A stretch of 64,000 bases of DNA, taken from NCBI RefSeq assembly GCF_016808095.1, contig NC_068976.1, positions 8,961,001 to 9,025,000 on the forward strand, read 5' to 3'. The DNA comes from Vigna angularis (Eukaryota > Streptophyta > Magnoliopsida > Fabales > Fabaceae). Every line of letters starts with the position of its first letter. Positions within the stretch are counted from its first letter, which is position 1. This document shows positions 23,040 to 36,175 of the stretch, piece after piece. The notes beneath the pieces were generated by a model. It saw nothing but the letters and a program-made list of their open reading frames with translations. It did no database searches and was not told where the DNA came from. Both the position numbers and the translations under genes were made by a program.

Positions 23040-24187
23040 GAGAGAAGTCCTACACCAAAGAAGACTCATTTATCTGAGCACGACCCTCTTGGTACGTTAG
23101 ACGAGCTTGTTAACATCATTGCAGATACGCCAATGATTGTACCATGAGATTCAACTACATTTGGAAGAGATGCTGAGATCCCATTGTACTTGCATCAACA
23201 AGATGTTAGGGATCTTGCATAAGGGACAGAAGAAATTAATATTACACTCATTCAGTTGTGGATGATGTAAGTTTATGAGAACTTTTTTATATAAAATTGA
23301 TTTATCAAGTTGTTTATATCAGATCATTTCTTCATTTCAGGTATATGTTTGGTGTCAGTAACAAGATGGGGTTCAATGATGTATATGGGTTCATTAACCC
23401 CTATATGACTCGTGAAAGAAATAAATTTGATGAAATCCAAGCATACATCACCACCTGCTTTGCAATGGGGAAAGACATATGTTTTCTCCCTTATATACTT
23501 GCGTAAGTAAAGTTTGTTAACTTTAAAGTTTCATTTATGAATTTTGGTATATGACAATTAAGTTATTACCAATTTCAAGCATCATTGGCAGCTACCTGTG
23601 ATCTCCATACCGGAGAACACTGCTGTTTGGTTTTGTTCATTGCACAAGTATCCTCCTAACCCTCTTGGACAAGTAGTAGATTGGTAAGAACCTCAATATT
23701 TCAACTTTCTTTGTTATATAAATGTATGATAAAGCAATTTTTTTTAATAGTTCCCTTGCAGCACATATGATGTTGTCTGGGAGATCTACTGCTATAATTA
23801 AAAAGCTTGCATTGATGACCCTTAAGGCTTGATATTTTAGTCCATACTTTGTTACATTTTGTACCATTCCAATGATGTTACTTAACATTTTATAATTATG
23901 ATGATATATTGTAGTGTAATAGACAAAACGGGTCATATGAGTGTGGTTACTATGTCATGTATTAAATGATGACCACTATTCGTGCACATTACACCAATGA
24001 ATGGGAAACGGTAATATTTAGGTTTGAATTTTATTTTCTCTATAGTTTAGATTTCATATACACTAATTAAAATCATTGTGTTTTATGCAGATATTCAATA
24101 TGACTACTCCAATTCCAAAGAAGTCACTTAAACTCATGAGGAAAGCATTGACTAAATATCTAATTCAAATATATAATAGTGAGTAGT
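23040..24187 (+). pseudogene. CACTA-associated Ulp1-like protease remnant
   Basis: Pieces over several exons: a DPLGTLDELVNIIADTPM linker, a YGFINPYMTRERN block, HHWQLPVI at about 23580-23603 (catalytic His region) and a remnant of the Cys box (CGYYVMY) near 23941-23970. Stops and a small final exon with SLKLMRKALTKYLIQIYN follow. The C48-type domain is broken and must be inactive. Confidence 0.65.
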
Positions 24188-24489
24188 AGATATTAGGATA
24201 TAGTAAGTTCTAAGTTTATGCTTCTAAGTTGTTTTATGTTTTTGTACATTATTATTAGTTTAACTTTGTACATTGGATTGATTTATGCTTCAAAGTTGAT
24301 TTATGATTACATTGAATTGATTTATGCTTCTAAGAAGTTGATTTATGATTACATTGAATGCATTTATGTTTTAATATAATTTTTATTGAAAATATATGTT
24401 TCTAGATTGTTCTGAACTATTATGACTATAAAATTATATGCATGTTTATTTCTGCAGTTGAGAATGTTACAAAAACAGACCTGTTCTTA

Positions 24490-24913
24490 AAAAAACAAGG
24501 GAATACGTCTTAGTTGTGACCATAACCGAGACAAAAAAGCCTCCCTATGGCATCAGTTAAGGTCACAACCGAGGCAGAAAGTCTGGCAAAAAAGCAAAAA
24601 AATAAAAAATAAAAAACACTCTATTGCCTCGGTTCAGGTCCCAACCGAGACAGTAGAGGCCAACATACTGCCTTAGTTCAGGTCCCAACTAAGACAGTAG
24701 AGGCCGACATACTACCTCGGTTCAACAGTAACCGAGACGTAAAGTCGTTCGAAAAAAAAATTAAAAAAAAAAACCAAAAACCCTACTACTTCGGTTACCT
24801 TTGAATTGAGGCATAAAAGGTAGATTTTTTGTCTCGCCTGTATATGCCTCGGTTCAGGAACTGTTGCTTATGGATGAAAATAACCGTTGTCGTTTCTTTT
24901 AACTGCACTAGTG
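24490..24913 (+). repeat. CACTA 3' sub-terminal repeats and terminus
   Basis: Repeats of 'gcctcggttnaggtcncaaccgagac' in direct and inverted forms lead to the terminus ...GCACTAGTG at 24913. Sub-terminal arrays of this sort are CACTA transposase-binding regions by analogy with En/Spm. Confidence 0.8.
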
Positions 24914-25263
24914 ATTAGTTTAATTTAAATGAATTATTTTTTTTTAAGTTCAATTAATTTGTTTATCCCTAATTTATTGTTGCCAACTTACGCCTATATT
25001 CTACCATTGCAATCTATTAATATTAGAATGTTTGTTGTCGTCTCTTTTGAGTGCTCAACATTCTATATTGTTCCCGCCCTCTATTGCTAACTACATTATA
25101 AGTTGGTTCTCCTATTTTTATAATGTCCTTTTCACCTATATAAACAGGTGAGGATGGTTAGATATATAATATTTCTATCATGATTACTAATTATATAAAA
25201 TCATTATTGGCTCACTATTGATAAAAATAAATTAACATAAAATGAATTATTCATTCATAAGCT

Positions 25264-28136
25264 TCACCATGTCTGCTGATATTTCAAAGTATCATTTTTG
25301 TGCCTTCTTTGCATACATAATCACAAGTCGAAATTTCATAGAAAAAACATTCATTATATTTTAACACTATATTTTCGTGAAAAGTATAGAATTACAAAAT
25401 CAGGGAGGATTGAGAATTAAAAAAAATAAGAAAATAACAGGGAGGAAACAAATAACTAAAGTTTAGAAGCAAAAGCAAGGTTGAAGATTTCATAAGTTAA
25501 TGATGGACGGATATACAAATGCTGTATTGATTCAATTACCACATTGGCCACCGGGTCCTCCAAATTGGATTGTATTTCCAACATTTCCTCCTTCATCTCC
25601 ATAGTGTTCGGCATTAAAACAATCAGGGTCGTCGACAAAAGCCTCTGTCATGTGTTTTTCAGGTCCAAAATCTGTTCTTCCTCGATCTTGAATGGAGATA
25701 TATATAAAGTAACAAGCATGAAGAAAGTTGTTATCTGGAAAATATCCAGATCCCATTTGAGGACTGATAGTGTTAGGAGGAGTAAATGTTCTCCCACCCC
25801 ACCCCACTCTCTCTGCTGAGGTCAGGTTTGAGAATAATCTCCCTGGATAATATCCAACATCATGCCCAAAGAGATTCAGCCACCAATTTTGAGTTTCTCG
25901 GTCCTGAAAATGTATATATATACTTTTCTGTCAATTACATAACATTATTCTTAATTTTCATACTCAAAGTTGTATACAGTTGATTGTGAAGTTTTATAGA
26001 CATCGACGTCACCAAAGTAATAGTAAAATTAGTCTCAATGGAACGCCCTCCGTAGATAGATACTTTGCCCACGCGTGAACCAAGGAACATATACGGATGC
26101 GTTTGGACAAAACCTGGGCATTGGAGATTGTAACATCCCGTCTTGTCGAAATTATCTGTCTGCAACATTTTATAAGGTTAGTGAGGATCTTTACTAGAAA
26201 AATAAGAAAGTAAAGATTATAAACAAGTCTCTTCTTCTTACTGTCCATAGTGAGTAGAAATAAGTTGCACTGTTACCACCGTATATTTGTGGAGCCACCT
26301 TTAACACAGATTAAATGATAAGTATAAAAAAACCTCAATAAATGTAATAATGAACTAAATATATTTTTATTCTTTAAATATTGTTAAAAATTGTATTTAC
26401 TCTCTAAATTAAATTATAAAATATTTAGTCTTTTTATTTTATGAAAGTTACGTAAAACATCAATTTTCACAACATGTAAAATGTTTACAATTTAAAAAGT
26501 AGAGTTCTACCTCTAAAGTATAATATATAATATTCACATGTTATATGTAATGCGTTGAAGAGATGTTTTATATGACTTTCGTAAAATATAAAAGTGAAAC
26601 ACTTTACAATTTAGTTTAGGGATAAAATACAATATTTTTAAAAAGAGAAAAATATATTAATTTAACTTAATAATAATTATTTCAATTAAAACTCACATGC
26701 CACCCGAAAGAAATTTTGTTATTGCCTCCATTCGCAACAAATACTTGAGAAAGACTTTCTTGAACCTTGGTCCTGAGTCTTGGATTATAAATGCTGTTTG
26801 TTCCCGTAACTTTATAAAAGGGACTGAAATCTGGTGTAACATATATTTCTGCAGCCTACAAAATTGAATTCAATGATGATTCAAATAAAAACCAAGAATG
26901 AGACATGCATTCCATAGAAATAAAATTACAAAATCTGAGAAAAACTTACATGAACACCGGGAACACTTTGAAGCATGTTTTGATTATAAAGTGATAATTT
27001 TCCCTGAATGAGTTCGTCTTTTGTTGTTTTTCGAATGGGAACAGTTCCCTTTGGACATTTTTCTTTTTGAAGTCCAAATATAAATTCATTCGATGAATCT
27101 ATCGTATTTATCTTTTCAAATGACTTATAACTAGGCATTCTCTGTAAATAAATAAAACAAGTATTATAAGTATAATTGACTAAAAGTTAATCTCATTTAA
27201 AAATATTAAGAAAAAATAATATACCTGCAATTTATGATCTTTCAATAAAGGATGATCAAATGCTGGTTGCTTGTGAATATCAACGCAATCAACTATATAT
27301 CCAAACTTTGTCTATAAAATTCAAAATAGATAATATATAAAAAAATTAATCATACCTAAAGTAAAATAGAATGGAACAGAAGAAGAATACGCACTTGAAT
27401 GCTTTTAACAGAGGGTTTGTTAATAATTTTTAATTGTGTTTCTATCTCCAAATCATCTATGTGAATAGCATGAACTCTATTACTATCATGACTATTTACG
27501 AACCACAATACAAAGAGTAATATCTTGATCATTTCTTATGCAGATCCTTCTATCTATCAAATAAAATATGAGTGTCTATTGGATCACCTTGTGCAATTGC
27601 CTCTTTATAGCCATTAGCACTCAAGAAAGATTGGAGGATAATTGCATTGTATGAATCAACAGAAAAAAAAATCAGTTATAAATGATTATTATATTATTGC
27701 TAAAAATATTATTTTTATTACGTTCACTGAATTCTAATAGTTTGCACTTCTAATAAAAGAATTATTTCAACCTAATTATAACTAAATGTTATACGTCATT
27801 GTAGAAAGATGGATTGCAATTATTGTGTTTTAAATGATTTATTGATTACAATTTAAATGTTATTTTTAAATTTATTGTTGCCTAAATTGAGATCATGGAG
27901 GAATTATAGTCAACTATTATGTTCAGTATTGCATTCATTAATCTTTATTACTAAGAAATTGTAATCAGTTATATTTTAAATAATTATATTAATTATAATT
28001 CTCAAGAGATTGCATTATATTTTTTCTTTGTATGGGTTAATGTTCAAGAGGATATAAAGTTCAATAGAAGGACCAATAACTTTCAATTTGAAAAAGACAT
28101 TAATGTCATACACAAAACATAAAATGAGATGAAGTT
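25264..28136. repeat. Segmental duplication, copy A (neprosin block)
   Basis: Aligns throughout with 39110-42180 in the same orientation, including the gene, all introns, and about 600 bp of sequence upstream of the start codon. Small indels distinguish them, for example the extra ~45-bp AT-rich piece in the intron before exon 6 in copy B. Confidence 0.9.
25532..27532 (-). CDS. Neprosin-domain (DUF239) secreted protein, copy A
   Basis: Seven exons on the minus strand: 27395-27532, 27225-27311, 26950-27141, 26697-26855, 26242-26298, 26013-26159, 25532-25903. Together they give 383 residues without a stop. An N-terminal hydrophobic signal peptide ([14 protein letters not shown]) is followed by the propeptide-like domain (DUF4409; [12 protein letters not shown]) and the Neprosin domain ([42 protein letters not shown] end). 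Neprosins are glutamic peptidases first described from Nepenthes fluid; many plant relatives have no known role. The donor of exon 6 (TTG|GTGACG) is weak and the least certain junction. ATG 27530-27532 is chosen because it starts the signal peptide. Confidence 0.88.
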
Positions 28137-28138
28137 GA

Positions 28139-28395
28139 ATAAAGTGAAACTTATACCTTGGTTCTGCCATTTTCACGAAGGACTTCAATCCTTGTCATTC
28201 AAGCCATTCTCGAAATGTAAAACTTTCCCTTCTGAAGAAATTTGATAGCGTATTTATGAGGAATGATTTTCCTCATCTTCTAGTGGTCAATAAAAGCTTT
28301 TTGGGCTTCTTCTTCACTATCCACCCTTCAAGATTTGAGGCTCATGATTTTCGGCCAACAGTTTTGATGCATTTACGCTGAGATGAAGAAGCCAT
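28139..28395 (-). pseudogene. Short unidentified ORF remnant (MASSSQRK...)
   Basis: Minus-strand sequence starting at 28395 reads MASSSQRKCIKTVGRK and has a stop after about 17 codons. Shifted frames then keep a basic, Lys/Arg-rich pattern up to the edge of the duplicated neprosin block. The style recalls legume repetitive 'plant transposon' ORFs that begin MASSSQ, but I cannot assign it firmly. Confidence 0.3.
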
Positions 28396-28604
28396 TTGCA
28401 ATGAATATAAAGGATGACTTGAAGCAAAGTGACTTTGAGATAGAGTAGGAGAGTGATTCAGGGTGAAAGTTTGATGAACAATTTAACATATTAGGATTTT
28501 CCTTTAATGGATTAAGTTTAGAAGGAAACCCAAAACTTTAAACATAACAGCACAAACTTCTAGATTTAATCGATTACCCAAATAGCTTAACTGCTTATTT
28601 TAAT

Positions 28605-29991
28605 GGGCGTTGCTCCCTCCACCATCACCTTTGTTCTCTTTACCTCCCCACAAATTTTTTAATGATAAAATTATCCTTTAATTTTTAACTATTTTACTTT
28701 TAACCTTATTTATTTATCAAATCCTAAATCATTTCTCACTTTCACTCTAGCATAGCCTCCACCCCAGCTTTCTCTTACTCTCTTCTCTCTTTGAGATCCG
28801 TTTCTTCCACCTCTGTCTCACTCTCTTCTTACTTCCAATCTTCTTCTTCCCTATTGTGATTTTTGTTTACTGAAAGTATGGTGGTGTAGTGTGTAGTTAT
28901 TGTGGTGTATTTGGTTGGAGGTAGCAAAGCTTTGTTGGTTCTCCAGTGATTACAAAAAGTGACAAAACTTAGTGGTGGTGCAAGAAGGTTCGGTGGTGGC
29001 AAAGCTTCCTCTTAGTGATGGTGGTTAAAGGTGGTCCCGCGAGCTTCACAAGCACGGTAATGGATGTGAAAATGTGTTGATTTTTAAACGGATGTCAACA
29101 TCCATGAACGGATCTCGATATTCGTTAAAGGAGAAATGGATGTGCCTTGTTCGTTGAGGCTTGCACGATTATCTTCTTCTTCTGCACATAAAACACACAG
29201 GCAACCAACGAGCACAACAAACAAAATGTATATTCAAATACATTAAAATGAAATGCATACTACGTCAAGCCTAGTAACAAGCTCTTGAAAGATTTGGGCT
29301 GAAGCAAAAAGATGGAGTATACAACTGTAGTTTCACTCGTAGAGGAAAATTAGGGTTTCATTTCATTTTCGCCTATTTAATTTGCAATCCACCCATTCAC
29401 AGCCTCGCTTGCTACTTGCATAATTTGGGCAAATTTGATATTGTTTTTGAATTTTTTTTCCTTTATTTTTTTGCGTTTCTGCATCTGCATTTGGCTAGTA
29501 ATGCATGATCAATTTGTCCGTACCATCTAAGACTCTGTCTTTGACGAATGCTCAAATTCTTAAATCTGAGGCCTTTGTTCTTTCGACTTTTCTGAATAAT
29601 AATCGTTTTCGTGTTAGTTTTTCACCACCGCACCATCACTGCACCAGCAACGCACCATCAACACACGAGCAGAGACCAAAATGAAGAAGAAAGAATGAAG
29701 TGGAAATGGATATGGAGAATGGTAGAGGAAAAAATAGATATGAAAGAAAGATAGAAACTAAGAGTTGGAGGGGTTAGATATGGAGAATGGTATAGAAAAA
29801 ATGGATATGAAAGAAAGAGAGAAACTGAGACTTGGGGGGGGTGCTGCTGTGAGTGAAAATGAGTGGTAAGGAATTAATGTTTCATATAAAAGTAAACAAG
29901 GTAAATGGTTAAAGTAAAAAGGGTAATTTGTAATTAAAATTTTTTTGAGGAGGTGTAGGGAGGAGTTGGGTTGGTGGAGGGAGTAGCTCTC
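28605..29991. mobile_element. Non-autonomous MULE with 9-bp target duplication
   Basis: A 1,387-bp element flanked by TATTTTAAT at 28596-28604 and 29992-30000. The termini (GGGCGTTGCTCCCTCCACCA / GAGAGCTACTCCCTCCACCA) begin inverted repeats that align for about 190 bp. Long TIRs and 9-bp duplications define Mutator-like elements. The interior has no transposase. It contains a 65-70-bp tandem duplication near 29700-29835 ('gatatggagaatggta...'). Confidence 0.92.
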
Positions 29992-30019
29992 TATTTTAAT
30001 TCAACACACCGAAACAACA

Positions 30020-32150
30020 ATCACAACAAATAGTGAAAAAATCTTAATCGATTATATAAGTTCCTTAATCGATTAAAATGCGACTAGTCTCAGGTTTTTG
30101 AAAAACACAGAAATACTGAGAAAAGTCTAATTGATTACATTATTTATATAATTGGTTAAAATTCACAGAATATGTTTCATACAAGATTTCACTACATTCA
30201 AGGACAGATCAATACATACATCAAAATGAATGTTTACAATAAACGAATGATGCATGATTTGACAGTATTAAATCTTGTTACCACTTGAAGACCTCAAGTA
30301 GTATACAATTCATCCTTTAATCCTTGCTTGAGTCTTTGTGCCTCCAATTTCTTTCATTTCCCTGTAAAACAGTCATAAGGTCTTGATGCAGGTACCCAAA
30401 TGAACTTGAGGTCTTTGCTGTTAGTGGTCTGAGTTGGTTTCTTGGGAATCCACTTGAATTTTCCCTTGGGAACACCAACTTTCTTATAATAACAAGATTT
30501 TGCAGTATGACCAATAATGTTACAGTAAAAGAAAGTAATAGATGAAGGTTTACTCAAATAAGAAAACTTCTTTGAATTTATTTTATTGCTTTTACCCATG
30601 TAACATATTCCTTGTTTGTTATAATGACCCTTCTTTGGGATCCAAGCACAACTTCCAAATTGAATCTTCCTAGAGCAAACTTAGATAAAGTACTTGTCAA
30701 GTATTCAATTCTCTCTAGGTGAGTTAGGCAATCAATACAGTCTTGAACAACAGTTTTCACTTTAGTTTTAGCATTCTTAATAGACTGTAAAACAGTATCA
30801 AGTTCAGTTTTCAAACAAGCATTACCATCAACAAGGTTATTTATTCTGTATTCTAAGTCCCTTTTTTCACTATTTAATCGATTAACCTTGTATTGTAGCT
30901 TCATTGCTTCAACATGCAGTTCTTGAAAAGCATCTAACAGTTGATAGTACCTATCTTTTATTGGTTCATTCGAAATTGCAGCCATTGCTTTCTAAATTCA
31001 TAGAACCAACCATTAGACATATATTTGTCTCTTCTTCTAGAATTTTATCATCATCATCACTTAAAGAGCAACCTGAATCACAATCTTCCCAAACTATATA
31101 TGCTTTCTTTTGCTTGTTCCTTCTTTTGTCTTGATTTGACTTTTCATCAATCTTTTGTTTCATTTTCAAGACTGGACATTCTGGTTTGATATGGTATTCT
31201 TTGCCACATTGATAGCATGTAGGAGTCATAGCCTTGCTACTCCTTTTGTTGCCTTTAGCATTCCCTGCAAAATCAAAAATAGCATTTCTAGATTTCATGA
31301 ATCTTGAAAATTTCTTTACCATCATATTAATTACTTCCTTTTCTGGAAATTCTGAATCTGAGTCTACATCACAATCATGCTTTCTTGAACCGTTCTTGAT
31401 TGTAGTCTTGAGGGAAATAGAGTGTTTTTGTTCACTTTCTTCTTCTTCCCTCAATCTGCTTAACTCATGTTCATGCTCCCTTAGCTTCCAAACAAGGTTG
31501 CCATATTCATAGTTGTTAGATCTCTAGATTCTGAAATGGCAGTAACCTTAGGTTGCCAACTTCTGTTCAAACTTTTCAGAATCTTGATGTTGATCTCTTC
31601 CTTGTCAAAGGTTTTTCCAAGAGCAACAAGATGATTTACAATGTGTGTTAATTGTTTCTGAACATCATAGATGTTCTCTCCAGCTTTCATCCAGAACATT
31701 TCATACTCCTGAATTAAAGAATTTTTCCTAGCCCTCTTAACTTCATCAATACCTTCATGTGTAACTTCAAGGACATCTCACATTTCTTTGGCAGTTGTGT
31801 AGGTTGATATCCTGAAGAATTCATCAATAGTTAGTGTAGATGAGATGATGTTCTTTGCTTTCACATCATAATGTTCTCTTCTACTTTCATCCAAACTTCA
31901 TTCTAATAAGTTCTTGACCATTGTCTTGTCATCAGTTACTTTAGTAGGCTCATATGGACCATTAATAACTACATCTCATACACCCTTATCAATTCATTCC
32001 AAGAAAATCTTCATTATGATTTTCCAAAAGGGATAATTTTCACTTGCAAACAATGGTGGTCAGTTTGTAGATGCACCTTCTCCAAAAGTTTACTGAAAAC
32101 CTAACCAATTAAAATTCGAGTAAAGTTCGAATTCCCAACTTTGATACCAA
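30020..32150 (-). pseudogene. SIRE-type copia gag region, broken
   Basis: Minus strand, from 32150 downwards: a gag N-terminal region, then IYDVQKQLTHIVNHLVAL and LKSLNRSWQPKV (31481-31699, UBN2-type gag). Next comes a CCHC knuckle CYQCGKEYHIKPEC (30966-31454) with the acidic 'SDDDD' stretch. A coiled-coil-like segment (30578-30985) and a second zinc-binding block (CNIIGHTAKSC) with WIPK repeats (30354-30599) follow. This architecture is that of SIRE/Maximus copia gag. Stops and frame changes separate the blocks, and protease, integrase and RT are missing. Confidence 0.82.
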
Positions 32151-33499
32151 TTATAGAAAAAGTTTGGCCAATATTGTCAACTAGGAGGTGGGGTGAATTG
32201 GCTTCCCCTTTGAAAAATTAGTTCTTTAAAAAGCTTTTTGAAATCTTTGTAGTTTTCTTGGAATGCAATTAATCAAGAACAAAGACAATGTAAAATTGTA
32301 GGGAATGAGAGATTCACACAATTGTTTATACTGGTTCGGCCCATTGCCTACGTCCAATCTTCCTTCAATCAACCTTAGATTGAAGGGATTCCACTATATT
32401 GATTGAGTTCGTATAAGCAAGACATACAAAAAACAATCCTCTCAATGTACTCTCCTTTCTAACTCCAAATCAACTATAGTCACCTAAAAAGATCACCTTC
32501 TCTTTGTCACCCTTAGAGTAATACCAACTCTAAGTCAAGAACTTCAACAAGTCCTCTTCCTGGCCACACAGCAACAAAGGTACAATTAGCCTTAATTGTA
32601 TATAACTCTAATCAGGAAATGTACACCTCAATGTTCAGAAACGATCAGCTTCTTTGATAGCACTTCAATCTTGCAAGAATCTTTAAGGATTTCTTCCAAA
32701 TAGTAGTATTGATTCTTGAAGGATTTCAGGACGCTCCTGCAATTAAGATCTCAACAAACAAATTAGATATTAAAGATATAAATCACAAAAGTTGTTGAAT
32801 ACAAAGAGCACTACATCTATTTATAGATTTATCAGTACTGATACATTTTAATCGATTAACCAATTAATGTAATCGGTTAAGATTTTCTCACAACTTTACC
32901 AGATATACATTTGCACATATTTTAACAGATTAAAAGTGCATGCAATCGATAAACAATTCATACAAGCCACAATATTTAAAAATATGATCGTTATGTCACT
33001 TATGGCTTTCTATGAAAAAGGTTTTCATATAAAACACATTTTAACCAATTAGGAAATTAACATAATCAGTTAAGTTTCATACTTGAGCAAATTTTGAAAA
33101 CTTTTCCATTCATAATACCTCAATGCACTCAATAAGCATGTGCAGGCATAACCATGAGTTTTAATCGGTTATCCACATAATCTAATCGGTTACAACTTTG
33201 TGTTTGGCCTCTGTTAAGCATATATTGATATATGATGAATTTAACAGATTATACAAACATAGTAATCATTTAATTCATGCAAGTATGCAATGTGAAAAGT
33301 GTTTTAATCAAAGATTCATTCTTAATCAATGAATTCATATATCATATAGTTCAAGCACAATCACAAATATAATCAAACAATAGTATTGTCATTTTGTTGT
33401 GCAATAAACTATAAAACATTTCTTTTGTCATCATCAAAAATACATATGTGAGATATGGGTTCAGCTGTATATTGTTCCCCTATCAACAAGCTGTAATAA
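32151..33499 (-). repeat. SIRE-type copia 5' LTR
   Basis: About 1.34 kb. Next to its low-coordinate edge is a primer site (TGGTATCA on the minus strand at 32142-32149), then gag. It shares the 'tactggttcggcc', 'gcctacgtccaat' and 'gtcatcatcaaaaa...tatcaaca' blocks with the solo LTR at 16119-17539. Its high end is blurred, near 33488-33499. Confidence 0.8.
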
Positions 33500-36166
33500 G
33501 TTCCAGCTGCGGGTTAACCGATTCTAGTAAGTGAATTGAATTGGTGAATTCCAATAAGAAATTTGAAAGGAGAAGCAAGTTTTCAACAAACTTCAATTTG
33601 ATGGCTTTTTTTTATGAAAGTTAATTAATAGGAAATTAGGTACAGATGGAGGGATAGAGTGAAATTGAAGAGCATGGAAATTAAACTTGGTCTACAAGAA
33701 TGAGGAGGATAAAGAAAGAAAAAAAAAAGCAGAAAGAAGAAGAAGAATCAAGTGCTCTGTTGTGTTGGGTTAAAGTTAGATTCAGAAAACATATAGAAGG
33801 TTTGGGTTAGAGTTTGAGCTTATGGACGGTGACTGATCCCCACCTATGGACTACACTTATGATTATTTTTTATTTTATATACACAAAATTATCTTATTCT
33901 ACAATAACCTTTATTTATCATATATAATTAAACGAGATTTATTTTTAAAATTGTAAAATATGAATTATATTATGTAAATATTTATTAGAAAGCATATGGT
34001 TATATTTGATTCAAAATTGCTTATCAATTTCATATTAGGAATTTTGTGTATGCGAACCAAGAAGCTATAGAAAACAAGAAATAAAAAAGATATCCATATA
34101 GTTGGTAAAAAAATTAATAAAATATTTCTAAATGGTTAGTGAATATTATAATTGATTCATATTTTAATTATTATTGAATAAGAAATCATTTAGGACATCT
34201 TATTAATATAATCACCATAAAACTAATGTGAATACAAGAACATTTGAATTATATATAACTATAACATTATCTTTTATTAAAAAACATAAAGAATATATTG
34301 TTAGAATAACATAAGGTTGTGTCATCTTTAGTTGAATCAAGTCCTTGTCGGATTTAGTAGAACTGTACTCACGTTAGGTTGACAAAATTATATGTCAAAT
34401 GGAGTGGATCAAGTTTATATTGAACCGAGTCTAATTGGATCCACATAAGACTGAGTAGATTTGGCCGATCTCGAGATGAGTTGAGTCATATCCAATTTTT
34501 GGTTGGTTTGAGTTTAAATACGTTTTGGTGAGTCAAGTTAAATCCACATCAAGCTGAGTACAATAGACCAAGTTTGAACTCATCTCACACAATGTTTATT
34601 ATGTTCAAATCTAGTTAGGTTAGTTTAGTATAGTGGAAGGTGTTAACTTTCTTGTTAAGTTGCAAATAGTAAAAATGAAGTAAGAACCAATTTATTATTA
34701 ATGTATAATAATTTTCAAATTAAAATATTTTATCCTAATACTAGCTTATTTTAATAGACACTTTTGAAGGCCATAGATTTTTCAACATACTCATTTGGTG
34801 AATCAATAAAAAAAAACTTATTGATGGGCAAATTAACCATAGAACAAATTAACTACTCTACTACATCCTTAGAAGGTGGGCAAAATTAATTTAGTTAACT
34901 GAATTATATAATCCTATAAAAAAAATTAAACTATTCATAATAACAATTGTATTGTTTTATAATTCAATTTTAAAAAACTGAACTACAAGTTAACTACTCA
35001 TTAATTGACCTTTACCTTTCTTTTTTTTTCTTTTTCTTCCATTGGGTCCTATCCTACATACATTAAATCATGAAATGAGTTCCTTTGTAGCTTTTAGATT
35101 GATAGGTGGATATTCTTATGTATAAACGTTTAGCATTAATTGTATTTTTATTAAATAGTTTATTACACCTATTTACATTTCTTTTTCATTTTACTATTCA
35201 TTTCATATTTCCTTTCTTTTTTGTTATAAAAATTATTCTTTTAATTTTAGATAGAACATCTTATAGCATTTTTAGCCATGCAACTCTCAATGGAACCAAG
35301 CTTCTTAGAAAAATTGATATTACTCACAGTCAAAATTTGTTGGTAATGCATTAAATTTGTTGATAAAACTAAATTATCATTAGTAAATTTTACTAACGGA
35401 TAAAAATCCGTTCATAAGTAAAGTACACATTACTGACGAATTTATCGACAATTTTTTTTGTCGGTATTATCATCTAGTTTACCGACAAGTTTTCTATCGG
35501 TAAGTGTCACACATTAGTGACGGATTTATCTACTGATATTTTCGTCTATAAGGGACATACACATTACTGACAGATTTATCGTAGGTAAAAAATAAAAATT
35601 CGTCAATAATTTGTTAGTAATGAAGATTTACCGAAGAATTTATATCCGTTGGTAAAAGCCCATCAATAATTTTAAGAATTTTTTTTGAAAGTTAATGAAA
35701 AAATTAGTAGAACAAAAAATAATTCAATATATTTTACTGCTGATAGAACAAAAATTGTTCCATTCAGTTAGTTTGAAATAATGATAAGTTCAATCTTGAA
35801 GGAAAGAGAAAGAGGGAGCGTGGTGAGGATGTCCATGTTGTAGTATTTTAAATTTAATACCTTATTCCTTATATCCGTTGGTAAAAGCGCATCAATAATT
35901 TTAAGAATTTTTTTTGAAAGTTGATGAAAAAATTAGTAGAACAAAAAATAATTCAATATATTTTACTGCTGATAGAACAAAAATTGTTCCATTCAGTTAG
36001 TTTGAAATAATGATAAGTTCAATCTTGAAGGAAAGAGAAAGAGGGAGCGTGGTGAGGATGTCCATGTTGTATTTTAAATTTAATACCTTATTTCACTTTA
36101 TAGTACTGTAAACTGACAAAAGTATGCTATCATGAATTTTTTTTATTTGCTATAATAGCTATATTT
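33500..36166. other. Gene-free stretch with CACTA-like sub-terminal repeats
   Basis: No gene seen. 35350-35690 contains many direct and inverted copies of 'actgacgaatttatcga' and 'taccgacaag', which resemble CACTA sub-terminal repeats, but no CACTA/TAGTG terminus could be fixed. The rest is AT-rich intergenic DNA. Confidence 0.5.
35641..36094. repeat. Near-identical tandem duplication, 229-bp unit
   Basis: 35641-35869 and 35870-36094 both begin TATATCCGTTGGTAAAAG and continue nearly base for base, with only a few substitutions and a short 3-bp gap ('gtagta' versus 'gta'). Recent tandem duplication. Confidence 0.95.
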
Positions 36167-36175
36167 TTAGTTAAA

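Larger units (their letters stand above)
19176..24913 (+). mobile_element. CACTA (En/Spm) element, 3' half, decayed
   Basis: In order: a DUF4216 domain (19264-19799), ORF2/TNP1-like exons (about 19920-22950), a Ulp1-like remnant (about 23040-24185), sub-terminal repeats (24490-24860) and a terminus ending TAGTG at 24913. DUF4216 plus this ORF2 is the usual gene content of plant CACTA transposons. The catalytic transposase domain (Transposase_21) and the 5' terminus were not found, and several stops break ORF2. An hAT MITE and an unidentified insert are nested in it. Confidence 0.85.
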
